From Argopecten irradians (Eukaryota > Mollusca > Bivalvia > Pectinida > Pectinidae), in NCBI RefSeq assembly GCF_041381155.1, contig NC_091137.1:11217765-11281764 (forward strand): 64,000 bases of DNA. The letters are read 5' to 3'. A model generated the notes under the pieces. It was given only the letters and a program-made list of their open reading frames with translations, did not search any database and had not been told where the DNA came from. Made by a program: the position numbers and the translations under genes. Positions 22,762-35,419 of the stretch are shown piece after piece. The first letter of the stretch is position 1; each line of letters begins with the position of its first letter.

Positions 22762-23523
22762 GTAAGCGTCGTTTTCTAAATCTGTAAATATATTTTGCGG
22801 TCCATGTTAAATTTCCATTATATCTATACGAAACACTAGACATTTTCTTTTGCGTTGATTTTTCCCAATGACTTTAATACCATCTGTTGTAATTCTTATT
22901 CATATCCTACAGAATTTTATTTTTTTCTGAGATTCGGGAATGAGAAGTTTAATGCAATATTCAAAGCTAGACATCAATTTATTTTTATCAAACAATACCA
23001 AATGATTGATTAATGTTGAATTTGGTACTTACGACCATTTCATACATGCAATATGTCAAAACTGACGAGTCGAGACTGTACCTCATCATTTCTTACCGAG
23101 TTACATCGAATAACGATCGCCACTTTTTTATTTCAACTTAAACATGCGATTTTTCACGGAAAAGTTAGAATCACTATTACTCTTTGATAGTCAAAGATAT
23201 ATGTACCTTTATCACAATCAAACATGATATGTTTACTGCGAACAAGGAGCCAGATGGTTCGTTTCTTAGTTTCTGGCTCTTCGGTAGTCTTTTTGTTGGT
23301 ATCCTTAATTTTGGACTGTCTAACCATGTATCACATCAAGCAAGTATGGAATGAAATTTTGGGACAGAAATAACCTCCTTTCAGCATGTTATTTCTTAGT
23401 TTACGCACACGAATGTAAGCAATATACTCGCCACAAAGAGACAAGACGATCGTATTACAAATGTTAAATAGAGACATGTGGATAATGAAGTCGTTGTATA
23501 TATTACAGGTCCGGACAAGCAGA

Positions 23524-23706
23524 ATGAAGGTTCTATACTGCGTCATCGCACTGTCCCTGTTCGTGTGTGCGATGGGACAAAGTTCCGACACAACTACCGC
23601 GACAGAGGAGCCCAGCAGGTTTCTCAAAGCAACATCCATAATATTTTTCTTCATAATTGACATTATATTTGATCTCTGGTTAGAGGAAAAGGAGCCCGCC
23701 CGCTGA
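23524..23706 (+). CDS. small secreted or membrane peptide, 60 aa, putative
   Basis: The frame opens at ATG 23524, just after an acceptor (exon from 23509), and closes with TGA at 23704-23706. The product begins MKVLYCVIALSLFVCAMGQ, a textbook signal peptide with likely cleavage after residue 18. A Ser/Thr-rich stretch follows (SSDTTTATEEPSRF), then a second hydrophobic segment (residues about 38-52, SIIFFFIIDIIFDLWL), then a charged end (EEKEPAR). A poly(A) signal lies 130 bp downstream and a TATA/donor pair upstream, which together resemble a compact two-exon gene. I do not recognise the family. The second hydrophobic stretch could instead mean that an intron is being read through after PSR. 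Confidence 0.45.
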   Translation: MKVLYCVIALSLFVCAMGQSSDTTTATEEPSRFLKATSIIFFFIIDIIFDLWLEEKEPAR

Positions 23707-23835
23707 TGATCACAGTATGGCGAACTACCAAGCACAGGTAGACTAAAAAAGTTTCGGTGGAAAATGGGGATTATCACATGAATGAACTGAACGGTTAACT
23801 ACACAAGAAACATTATTTGAAATCAAAATATATGA

Positions 23836-23841
23836 AATAAA
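23836..23841 (+). terminator. poly(A) signal AATAAA
   Basis: AATAAA 130 bp after the stop of the 60-aa frame on the same strand; it suits 3' end formation of that putative gene. Confidence 0.35.
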
Positions 23842-24053
23842 ACCTATCAATACCAAAACGTATCTAGCTTATGTTTGGAACAAACCCTACACTTGACTTG
23901 ATGTATTTCTTAAAACTGCACAAAGGCTTTCAGCAATGCGTGATGGAAATATATAGAAGTTCTATCTGCAAGTGTTTCAATATGGCGGTAAAACCATTAA
24001 TCATATGATAATCATGTGTGTCTGTTGTCTCAGTATTCAAAATCATTTATTGC

Positions 24054-24650
24054 AAATGTGTCTTGATTCCCATGTTGGTTTTGTGCTTTATGTTCGCCCT
24101 GATTCCCATACTGATGTTACGTTGTATGTTCGCCCTAATTTTCATTTTGGTTTTGTGCTGTATATTCGCCCTGATACCATGTTGGTTTTATGCTTTGTCT
24201 GCTCTGATTCCCATGTTAGAATTACGTTGTATGTTCGCCCTAATTCCCACGTTAATGTTGCGTTGTATGTTCGCCTGATTCCCATATTGGTTTTGTCCTG
24301 TATGTTTGCCCGGATTCCCATGTTGATGTTGCGTTGTATGTCCACCCGGATTCCCATGTTGGTGTTGTGCTATATGTTCGCCCTGATTCCCATTTTGGTT
24401 TTGTTCTGTATGTTCGCCCTGATTCCCATGTTGGTGTTGTGCTGTATGTTCGCCCTGATTCCCATTTTGGTTTTGTGCTGTATGTTCGCCCTGGTTTCAA
24501 TGTTGGTGTTGTGCTGTATGTTCGCCCTGATTCCCATTTTGGTTTTGTGCTGTATGTTCGCCCTGATTCCCATGTTGGTGTTGTGTTGTACGTTCGCCCC
24601 AATTCCCATGTTGGTTTTGTTCTGTATGCTGGTTTTGGTTCGCGGCTAGT
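24054..24650 (+). repeat. 36-bp minisatellite (about 16 units)
   Basis: The unit is TGTTCGCCCTGATTCCCATG followed by TTGGTTTTGTGCTGTA, with GGTTTT or GGTGTT variants. The period is 36 nt, so open frames appear in several frames of both strands (MFALIPMLVLCC, VRPDSHVGVVLY and GIRANIQHNTNM repeats). No splice or start context supports translation. Confidence 0.92.
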
Positions 24651-26130
24651 ATTTTGAAGGTATGATTCATCATCATTGACCGTAAAATGACGGGTAAATG
24701 TATTCCAGGTAGGCTCACCTGACTGCTAGTGATTATTAGCGCCTCCGGGAAGGTCCTATAGTATGTAGGATTCTCTTTTTAATAGTCCGTGTCGAAATAC
24801 GCAATCTTATACTGTTGATCTGATGTACAATGTGCTCATCAGAAGTTAAGAATTAACATTAAAATGTCATTACATGAACGTGTACATCCCCAGGGGTTAC
24901 TATCACTGTCACTCCATGCACCCCGGAATAATTGTGTCATAGAAAATTAAAGGCTCTGTATGCGACAACAGTTGAGACAAGTAGTTTGGTCCTTAAACGC
25001 AATTTGGTAGTTTTTCTACGGATACTCCGAATTCCTTCACCTAAATTTAGCACTTCTATTTGGTTGTAAGTAGAATGTCTAAACTGCGTTGTAAATACAC
25101 CCGGTGTACTTACATCCGACTGCTACAGTATATAGACCGTAATGTAATCTGTGACAGACACGCACATGTCACGCTAAGCAAACATCGATATACCATGTAC
25201 TGGGCAGGCTGACTACTGGAGCTTCTGGTTGTGCAGGGATCACACGCCTATATAGTCAGGTAAATTCTTCTTATTTATCACAAATATCTCACTGTATCCA
25301 AGAGTAACTATATGGTAACCATGCATGCAGCATCAGTATGGCATTAATATGGCGAGAGTTCTGTATTTGGTATTTGTTGTAGTGATAACCTCGAAAGTCT
25401 CCTCAATCGTGATCAGGACATAGGCCTACCACCTGGTGGTTTTTTTTTACCTACGACTCCATTCCAGGAAAAGAGTTATAGTTCCAGGTACTACACATAT
25501 GGGGGCCGGTATGCTGTGAAATATGGACGTATAAAATCAGTCGTGCAGAAAACCACTCTTTAAATTAATAAAATAAAATTAAAGTCAAATTATTATTCCA
25601 CAGCTTAAAGAAATTCTTGAATTTGATATTTTTAAGATAAAAATAAAAGAGGAAAAAAAATATACCCAAGATTTTCTTTAACTTTAGTTCATCGGAACGT
25701 TTAGCAAACCGCCGGTGAGAAAAGCTGAAAGGGTCCAGATACATGTACATCAATAAAATTGGAAGTTTTTATGTCAGGTTCTTTGTTACCACCGAAATTT
25801 GTCAGGGTTCACATTGTCAAATTAATCAAATTAATTATTTCTGTAATTATCTGATTATTGTGACAAAACCGGACCCGGGTGCGGTATTCCTAAGTATTCC
25901 TTGGTAGCGTGCAGGTAGTACCCAGCACCCAGGTCGCAGTTTCTGTCTAACCTTATATTTTGTATGATCCGTAGGTTAAGACTTCAAGTCTCTACGATTG
26001 CTTATCCGGAAATAATCCAGTATAATAAAAGACTCAAGCCAGTAATAAAAGTTAAAGAATATATTATATAACTGAGAAAGTCACAACATGTGTTAAATAA
26101 GAATGATAATCTCCATAATTCCAGTAATCT
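24651..26130. other. intergenic DNA, nothing recognised
   Basis: No coding gene, array or paired ends seen. It contains short simple stretches (a T run at 25440) and a moderately GC-rich patch near 25870-25950 without further structure that I can support. Confidence 0.45.
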
Positions 26131-26243
26131 CACAGAGGCTAAGAGCCGTACTCTTGAAACTTATGAGTCTTTCCTGAGAAATCGACTACTGACATCTCAC
26201 AGAGGCTAAGAGCCGCACTCTTGAAACTTATGAGAGTCTTTCC
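26131..26243 (+). repeat. two tandem copies of a roughly 64-bp GAGGCTAAGAGCC repeat, left side
   Basis: CTCACAGAGGCTAAGAGCCG then ACTCTTGAAACTTATGAG occurs at about 26130 and again at about 26194. The same motif occurs twice more at 34448 and 34530, on the far side of the 3.6-kb elements. The original array therefore appears split by their insertion. Confidence 0.8.
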
Positions 26244-29200
26244 TAACGTCACCGTACCCCATTTGGTACACGACCCCTTTTGGTACAAAATTAGGGTTTT
26301 CCCCTCTAAAATCCTAGTTACTGTGTTTTGTTATTTTATACTATTGTGATATGAAAATACAAGTATAAAATGACAATTTAAACTCAAATTTGACTTCGAT
26401 CGTCTAGATTATATTCCTATACGCCTACATCGAAATGGGCGAAATGGCCGTAAATGTTAGCAGTGGGTGCCGTTGAGCCATTCGACGGCTATTTTATGCT
26501 ACATTGTTATCCGTTTTCATCTAAAGTAAACGCATTAAATAAATCTCTATATCACTAAAATTCTTCGGATATCATTTTCATAACGATACCTCTTTTATTA
26601 GCGCAGATACGCCACTTTTCTTAGTGTAACACCGCAATTCAAAAATCCCGCTTCGCCATTTTTGTTTTTACTACCAATGCGCATGCCTCAACGTTGCTGA
26701 CTAAAACGATCTACCAGGCCAGGTGCTCAGTTGGGGGTTTAATGAGATCCGGATTTATAGCAAGGATATGTATTATGTGTTGGTGTCAATTATTACTTTC
26801 TGTCTATTAATCATTAAGATTGTAAGATAACCTACATGCACACCGTATGAATTTTTGTCTTAAATAAAATGAGATAATCAAACAACAGACCATTGACATT
26901 TCCCCAAGACAATGACATACAAATGTACTCAGTACAGATACATGTAACTTAATGTAAGCAATATCTCAGTAGATTTTTTTAAAGTGGTTCCTCAAAATTA
27001 TAAATGACTTAATCCAGATTTGCAGGCAAATACTATTTCATTGTTAATAGAGTTCATTACACAAAAACAGCAATAAACTGGATCAGTGTTGAGAATCACC
27101 ATGGGGATTTAATGTCACATGCAGTCATGGAAAAAATATAACATTGAACTTACATGTACATCCTAGATCTTTCATTATATAGAAGACATTGCTCACAAAT
27201 ATTTCATTTATTCTCTCTCTCTCCATCTTTTCTATTTACATTAAAAAGGTAGTTGTATTCTTGATTTAAAGTTGCAATGTTATAAAATATAATATATAGA
27301 TATAAAAATTCTTAAACAGGTATGACAAATTCTGCATTTCTGAAAACTGTGTTTTAGGAATCAATATTGATATACCAACCAAAATATGGTCAGTGCATAG
27401 CATCAAAACTAATATCAATGTGAGGCCATGTATACACACACATGTATAGATAATTCATATTCCAATTGCAAGTGATCCTGAATTGAACAAACGTGGATCA
27501 TTTATTTTCATCTGTAACTTGTAAGAAGATATTGTAAGAATTGTAATTGTGTGTTCAGTCAGTATTGTTGTGTTTAAATGAAACTGTACTACCTCCTTAG
27601 GCCCTATTGCATCCATTTTTATCCACTAATGAACTTAATATGCAATTATACAGTGTACCTGCATGTATTACCTAGTACCTACAAGTATAAATGTACATGT
27701 ACCAGGTATATATTGCCTGTACCTATACTATTACCATGCATACTCTATATTGTGATTCCCAGTATTATAACTTTAAAGAAAGAACAAATTGATATATTAA
27801 TGAGTGCTGTAATGTATTTACTGAAAATTAACAAGCATAATTAGGGCAATTCCAGTTATAAACTAGATCTTTTTTCTTAAAAATCATACTTAATTTCACA
27901 GTAAAACCATTTTCTGAGACATTCACGTCTTCATATAGGTTTGCATATGGCAATATGTTCCAAAATTATTGTGCTAAATGCTGAATGCTGCAGTTTTCCA
28001 ATGAAGAAAAGAAATTTTGTAACAGATGATAAACTCAGGAAATAAAAAAAATATTATGGTTTCCATGCATTTAATACTGTCTGGTTTTTACATATAGAAA
28101 AGGTATGTGTAGCCTCAAGAAATTCTTCTTATATTATGGGGGTTTCCATACCTGCTACATAAACAAAATAGAAAATTAGACATGAAAAATTATACCAGGT
28201 ACAGAGCTATTGATTATAGGGTATCTTTGTTCTATAGGGAACAAAATGCACCATGTACAGGTAAAAATACAATATTATTGCATTGACATGACCATTATGA
28301 GGACTTTTCTTAACCTCTTATTTGTGGTCTTCCAGTAAAAACGGACAGGATATATTTATATATATCATTCCCTGTATAATTTTACCATTTTACAGATAAA
28401 CTCCCAGGTAAAAATGATTTACATGTAGATAATTAATTACATATAATAAGTTAACAGAAGGAAGGATATCTAGTCATGTGGTGATTTATATACCCTGTAA
28501 TTGAATAGAATGGTATTTGTTTTACCATAAAAATATCTATATATGCTATAAAATAATTATACATGAATCACATGTATTTGAATCCTCTTAATAAATTAAT
28601 ATGGGAAAATTTAAATATGTAATGTTTTGTAATGCAAACCTTTTAAAATAAAAAATGGAAGATTATAACAAAATTGAGTTGTAAAAAATTAAAACAGAAG
28701 AGTGTATAAATTCATTTTGTATTGTAATTTATAAAATTATTTCTAAATATCATACATACATAATACATAAAAACATGTTTAATTACCCAATATACCTACA
28801 TGTATCTATCTATGATTTTGTTTAATTTTTCATATAAATAACATTTATTAACAAGTTCTCAACCTCATGATACAGTTGCATAACAAGATTTTCAGCAAGT
28901 ATGTACTATTATGCATTAGCTGTGTATTGAGGGCTAAATGAAGTCTTATCAAATTAAATACATGCACATTATAAGGTTTATATACATTTTACATACAAAC
29001 AGTTCTGAACAAGCTCTTTTTTCACAATATGTAATGTACACTACATGGTACAATTAATAAAATCTTATATAAAACCAGATACCATATCTTATAATTATGT
29101 TCTATTTGCTTTATTTCTAATGCTTCATTTGGAGAATGGATACTGGATAGATCTATAGTATAGGCCTAGTTATAATATGGACTGTTTAGGCATGTTATTT

Positions 29201-29818
29201 CAAATTTTATATGCAAATGAGCAGGTGCTTGTTTCGTTTTGATAACATATTTTAAAAAGTTTTGAAATTTGGTATTTACCGGGATTATAGATTGCAGAAT
29301 ATTCTGAAACAGGTATGTTCTATTTTAAATCAGTTTATATGAAGAAGTGTAGTGGATATTCCTCATATTTCAATTGTAACACCAAACCGTCTTTCAATTT
29401 CACTGAAAAATACGGGAAATGACTCGCCAGATTAGGTAGTGTTTTGAATGGCGGTACTTTTTAAATAATCGTCGGTAAATATCAAAGACAGTCACACAGA
29501 ATGATGAATGAATACCATACCTTTCCATCAAAGTGCATAAATTAAAATTTCAGCATATAAATCGAGAATCTCAAAGCAAAACGTCCCGTGTACCAAAAGG
29601 GGTCCGCTCGCTGTATCAAAACCGGAAGTGACGTAGTGAGGAATAAAACCGGTCTATTTTTAGCTTGCAGTTACGACGATAATTTTTTTTTATTGTGGAC
29701 GTACACCCCAGAGGCAGTCCTTGTCAGAAACTGACAAACATTGAATCACAAGGAATGCATATTAAAAATATCGCAAAAAATATGTCAAATTTGTACCAAA
29801 TGTGGTACGGTGACGTTA
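26244..29818 (+). mobile_element. 3.6-kb non-coding terminal-inverted-repeat element, copy 1
   Basis: Left end TAACGTCACCGTACCCCATT and right end, whose complement is TAACGTCACCGTACCACATT, form terminal inverted repeats of about 26 bp. Subterminal motifs mirror each other (CCCCTTTTGGTAC near the left end, GTACCAAAAGGGG near the right). The 3.5-kb interior is very AT-rich, and the longest open frame is under 90 codons, so the element is non-autonomous. A near-identical copy lies at 30837-34448 in the same orientation. Ends of the TG...CA type are absent, so it is not an LTR. No clear target-site duplication is visible. Confidence 0.85.
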
Positions 29819-29836
29819 AGCTTGTCATAAAATACA

Positions 29837-30822
29837 TATACTGGCTGGCGACATATTATCGTGAAAAAATAGCGATTTTTCTCGATTTTTTTCTAAACGT
29901 TGTATTTAAATTTAGATTTTTAGAGTTGTAAATAAGCTTTAGTCCACAACACTTTAAATAAATAAGCTTTAAGTGAATTTATATGATATTTTACAATAAA
30001 TACAGCCCTTTGAAAAAAGTCGGTCAAATAGGTTTTCGTGTCATTTTTTTTACTGAACATATTATCGTGATTTTTTTCAAAAAAATATTAAAAATAGTTA
30101 CGTGTGATGGAATAAATTAAATTTGGTATCAACATAAAGATAAACATTTGAACTATTTTTAAAAAAATAATTGATGTAAAAACTGCGTTTCAAACGAGAG
30201 AAAACGTGTATTGTTTATAACATGTCAAATCGTTAGATTACGCTGACAGGGGAAATGAAGAGGTCGCCATTTACCAATCTATTTCTGGCAAAATGACAAA
30301 TATTTCTCACATGTCTGTATAAATTATTAGCATTCTGAATAAATATAAAAGATATTTGAATGATTTCTGATGGTGATTAATTCTTTAAACAATAAAATAG
30401 CAAATCAAATCGGCATTGTTTACTACCTTGTATTTTGTCGTCTGGTCAAAAGCGCTTGAGTGACCCAGATAAGCGTTCTTTTCTAAGATTGAATTACCTC
30501 CCTTATAACATTAGTTTTTTGAACGCTCTTGTCTGTCATCAGAGGAAGCAGACGATATATAAATCGGGACTATTATCTTAGAATAAAGCCGATATCATGC
30601 ATTCCCCTGGGCTTATGTTGTACTTGTGAGGTAAGATTTACTGAAATTTGGTATTTTTATGTTAAAAATTAAATTTTCTACTAAATTTGAAAATATTGTT
30701 GGTAATTTTGGTAGGTGTCATCTTTCTAAACACAAAACCGTTTTAAAATCGCATTCAGTGTAACCCGCCAATCAAAATCACGATAATATGTTCTTCACGA
30801 TAATATGTCGCCAACCAGTATA
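29837..30822. mobile_element. 0.99-kb TIR element between the two 3.6-kb copies
   Basis: Left end TATACTGGCTGGCGACATAT and right end (complement TATACTGGTTGGCGACATAT) are inverted repeats of about 27 bp, continuing ATTATCGTG. Further subterminal copies of ACATATTATCGTGA occur at about 30057 inside the left part, and as CACGATAATATGT near 30780 on the right. TA dinucleotides bound both ends. No coding frame, so it is non-autonomous. It is unrelated to its neighbours. Confidence 0.8.
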
Positions 30823-30836
30823 GTTACAATAACTCA

Positions 30837-33800
30837 TAACGTCACCGTACCCCATTTGGTACACGACCCCTTTTGGTACAAAATTAGGGTTTTCCCCTCT
30901 AAAATCCTAGTTACTGTGTTTTGTTATTTATACTATTGTGATATGAAAATACAAGTATAAAATGACAATTTAAGCTCAAATTTGACTTCGATCGTCTAGA
31001 TTATATTCCTATACGCCTACATCGAAATGGGCGAAATGGCCGTAAATGTTAGCAGTGGGTGCCGTTGAGCCATTCGACGGCTACTTTATGCTACATTGTT
31101 ATCCGTTTTCATCTAAAGTAAACGCATTAAATAAATCTCTATATCACTAAAATTCTTCGGATATCATTTTCATAACGATACCTCTTTTATTAGCGCAGAT
31201 ACGCCACTTTTCTTAGTGTAACACCGCAATTCAAAAATCCCGCTTCGCCATTTTTGTTTTTACTACCAATGCGCATGCCTCAACGTTGCTGACTAAAACG
31301 ATCTACCAGGCCAGGTGCTCAGTTGGGGGTTTAATGAGATCCGGATTTATAGCAAGGATATGTATTATGTGTTGGTGTCAATTATTACTTTCTGTCTATT
31401 AATCATTAAGATTGTAAGATAACCTACATGCACACCGTATGAATTTTTGTCTTAAATAAAATGAGATAATCAAACAACAGACCATTGACATTTCCCCAAG
31501 ACAATGACATACAAATGTACTCAGTACAGATACATGTAACTTAATGTAAGCAGTATCTCAGAAGATTTTTTTAAAGTGGTTCCTCAAAATTATAAAATGA
31601 CTTAATCCAGATTTGCAGGCAAATACTATTTCATTGTTAATAGAGTTCATTACACAAAAACAGCAATAAACTGGATCAGTGTTGAAAATCACCATGGGGA
31701 TTTAATGTCACATGCAGTCATGGAAAAAATATAACATTGAACTTACATGTACATCCTAGATCTTTCATTATATAGAAGACATTGCTCACAAATATTTCAT
31801 TTATTCTCTCTCTCCATCTTTTCTATTTACATTAAAAAGGTAGTTGTATTCTTGATTTAAAGTTGCAATGTTATAAAATATAATATATAGATATAAAAAT
31901 TCTTAAACAGGTATGACAAATTCTGCATTTCTGAAAACTGTGTTTAGGAATCAATATTGATATACCAACCAAAATATGGTCAGTGCATAGCATCAAAACT
32001 AATATCAATGTGAGGCCATGTATACACACACATGTATAGATAATTCATATTCCAATTGCAAGTGATCCTGAATTGAACAAACGTGGATCATTTATTTTCA
32101 TCTGTAACTTGTAAGAAGATATTGTAAGAATTGTAATTGTGTGTTCAGTATTGTTGTGTTTAAATGAACCTGTAATCTACCTCCTTAGGCCCTATTGCAT
32201 CCCATTTTTTATGCCACTAATGAACTTAATATGCAATTATAGCAGTGTACCCTGCATGTATTGCCTAGTAACCTACAAGTATAAAAATGTACATGTACCA
32301 GTAATATATTTTGCCTGTACCTATACTGTTACCATGCATACTCTATATTGTGATTCCCAGTATTATAACTTTAAAAGAAAGAACAAATTGATATATTAAT
32401 GAGTGCTGTAAATGTATTTACTGGAAAATTAACAAGCATAAATTAGGGCAATTCCAGTATATAAACTAGATCTTTTTTCTAAAAAATCATACTTAATTTC
32501 ACAGTAAAAACCATTTTTCTGAACAATTCACGTCTTTCAATAGGTTTGCATATGGCAATATGTTCCAAAATTATTGTGCTAAATGCTGAATGCTGCAGTT
32601 TTTCCAATGAAGAAAAGAAATTTTGTAACAGATGATAAACTCAGGAAATAAAAAAAAAATATTATGGTTTCCATGCATTTAATACTGTCTGGTTTTTACA
32701 TATAGAAAAGGTATGTGTAGCCTCAAGAAATTCTTCTTATATTATGGGGGTTTCCATACCTGCAACATAAACAAAATAGAAAATTAGACATGAAAAAATT
32801 ATACCAGGTACAGAGCTATTGATTATAGGGTATCTTTGTTCTATAGGGAACAAAATGCACCATGTACAGGTAAAAATACAATATTATTGCATTGACATGA
32901 CCATTATGAGGACTTTTCTTAACCTCTTATTTGTGGTCTTCCAGTAAAAATGGACAGGATATATTTATATATATCATTCCCTGTATAATTTTACCATTTT
33001 ACAGATAAACTCCCAGGTAAAAATGATTTACATGTAGATAATTAATTACATATAATAAGTTAACAGAAGGAAGGATATCTAGTCATTGGTGATTTATATA
33101 CCCTGTAATTGAATAGAATGGTATTTGTTTTACCATAAAAATATCTATATATGCTATAAAATAATTTATACATGAATCACATGTATTTGAATCCTCTTAA
33201 TAAATTAATATGGGAAAATTTAAATATGTAATGTTTTGTAATGCAAACCTTTTAAAATAAAAAATGGAAGATTATAACAAAATTGAGTTGTAAAAAATTA
33301 AAACAGAAGAGTGTATAAATTCATTTTGTATTGTAATTTATAAAATTATTTCTAAATATCATACATACATAATACATAAAAACATTTTTAATTACCCAAT
33401 ATACCTACATGTATCTATCTATGATTTTGTTTAATTTTTCATATAAATAACATTTATTAACAAGTTCTCAACCTCATGATACAGTTGCATAACAAGATTT
33501 TCAGCAAGTATGTACTATTATGCATTAGCTGTGTATTGAGGGCTAAATGAAGTCTTATCAAATTAAATACATGCACATTATAAGGTTATATACATTTTAC
33601 ATACAAACAGTTCTGAACAAGCTCTTTTTTCACAATATGTAATGTACACTACATGGTACAATTAATAAAATCTTATAAAACCAGATACCATATCTTATAA
33701 TTATGTTCTATTTGCTTTATTTCTAATGCTTCATTTGGAGAATGGATACTGGATAGATCTATAGTATAGGCCTAGTTATAATATGGACTGTTTAGGCATG

Positions 33801-34448
33801 TTATTTCAAATTTTATATGCAAATGAGCAGGTGCTTGTTTCGGCGTTTTGATACAACATACTAATTTTAAAAAGATTTGAAAATTGGTATTTACCGGGAA
33901 TATAGATTGCAGAATATTCCCGAAACAGGTATGTTCTATTTTAAATCAGTTTATATGAAGAAGTTAAGTGGATATTTCCTCATATTTCAATTGTAACACC
34001 AAACCGTCTTTCAATTTCACTGAAAAATACGGGAAATGACTCGCCAGATTAGGTTAGTGTTTTTTGAATGGCGGTACTTTTTAAATAATCGTCGGTAAAA
34101 TATCTAAATGACAGTCACACAGACATGATGAATTGAATACCATACCTTTTACCATCAAAGTGCATAAAATTAAAATTTCAGCATATAAATCGAGAATCTC
34201 TCAAAGCAAAACGTCCCGTGTACCAAAAGGGGTCCGCTCGCTGTATCAAAACCGGAAGTGACGTAGTGAGGAATAAAACCGGTCTATTTTTAGCTTGCAG
34301 TTACGACGATAATTTTTTTTTATTGTGGACGTACACCCCAGAGGCAGTCCTTGTCAGAAACTGACAAACATTGAATCACAAGGAATGCATATTAAAAATA
34401 TCGCAAAAAATATGTCAAATTTGTACCAAATGTGGTACGGTGACGTTA
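30837..34448 (+). mobile_element. 3.6-kb non-coding TIR element, copy 2
   Basis: Same ends and interior as 26244-29818, in the same orientation, with few substitutions over most of the length. Differences are mostly single-base insertions, concentrated at 32150-32560 and 33840-34160. The distance from the start of copy 1 to the start of copy 2 is 4593 bp, so a tandem duplication of element plus spacer is an alternative to two separate insertions. Confidence 0.85.
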
Positions 34449-34590
34449 GAGGCTAAGAGCCGCGCTCTTGAAACTTATGAGTTTCATATCCTATAACCAA
34501 ATAATCCCAGAAATAAATACTTAGACAACTCATAGAGGCTAAGAGCCGTACTCTTAAAACATGTGAGTGTCTAAATCCTAACTTAAAAAA
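34449..34590 (+). repeat. GAGGCTAAGAGCC repeat, right side (two copies)
   Basis: GAGGCTAAGAGCCGCGCTCT (34449) and GAGGCTAAGAGCCGTACTCT (34534) continue the repeat broken at 26243. Each is followed by the AAACTTATGAG- or AAACATGTGAG-type tail. Confidence 0.75.
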
Positions 34591-35419
34591 AGTAACCAAT
34601 TTAGTCTGGCGCTATTATCCTGCGAGAGCGTAGTGACCGCTCCCTGGTACCGGTGAAACGGAGTGACGAGGCCCTGTGCTCACCCCTATTTATAACCTTT
34701 GGCCTCGGGCGAGGCCAGGCCGCCCGCTGATTGGCTGAAAGCTTCGGTTGGCCTGTCTCACACCCGAGACCTTACGCAAAGGAACTATAATATAATACCT
34801 CAGATACTATAAAAAATACACATCGTATACAATGCATTTGTACCTAAATCAAATATACAAATATTCATAAACAATAAAACGATCTAAGTATAATAGCAGA
34901 CATTCTTTACAATTTTTCTACAACGAATACACTCGAAACGCCGGCTATGTCATTTTGACAACAAGTTGTCAGCGACGAATACATGAATGTCAACGACGAC
35001 ATTTACAGCTAAATAAAGTCGTCTAACAATGAAATCGACGGTATCACAGCGAGATAACTAACACAGGGGTTTGTACATTCATTGATTTACGTGTAATGCC
35101 GATTAGTTAATCTTATATCGAACACATTCCACACACTAGTCATGTTTGTGTATTGACGGAAAGATCGAGATCGTGACGTGATGCACTCGTACATTATTTC
35201 AATCACTCTTGTATCTTAACAGTTAATTCATACAATGCAATAACTCAATGAATAACAAACAATCTTCAGCATTTATATTTCTATGTCCACAGCATAAAAC
35301 TGTCACGCTACGTCCTAGCGCTATTTATGTCAGAATCTTCAAATATTCCCTACCGCACAGTATCGTCTATGTAAACTGGAACACCCTAAGTTAACCACAG
35401 GCCACTAACCTGTTTTGTT
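34591..35419. other. intergenic DNA with a GC-rich patch
   Basis: 34600-34760 is clearly more GC-rich than its surroundings (CCTGCGAGAGCGTAGTGACC, GCCTCGGGCGAGGCCAGGCC) and may be a piece of an unrecognised element. The rest is AT-rich with no supported gene. Confidence 0.4.

Noticed and set aside
23972-24718. Several overlapping open frames of 70-225 codons on both strands
   Set aside because: Products of the 36-bp array at 24054-24650, with no supporting context.
27578-27844. 88-codon frame, with a diverged 86-codon counterpart at 32139-32399
   Set aside because: Lies within the 3.6-kb elements, is not conserved between the two copies, and has AT-driven composition.
26244-34448. Idea that the two 3.6-kb direct repeats are LTRs around a 1-kb body
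   Set aside because: The repeats have terminal inverted repeats of their own, no TG...CA ends, no primer site and no polymerase. The middle is a different TIR element.
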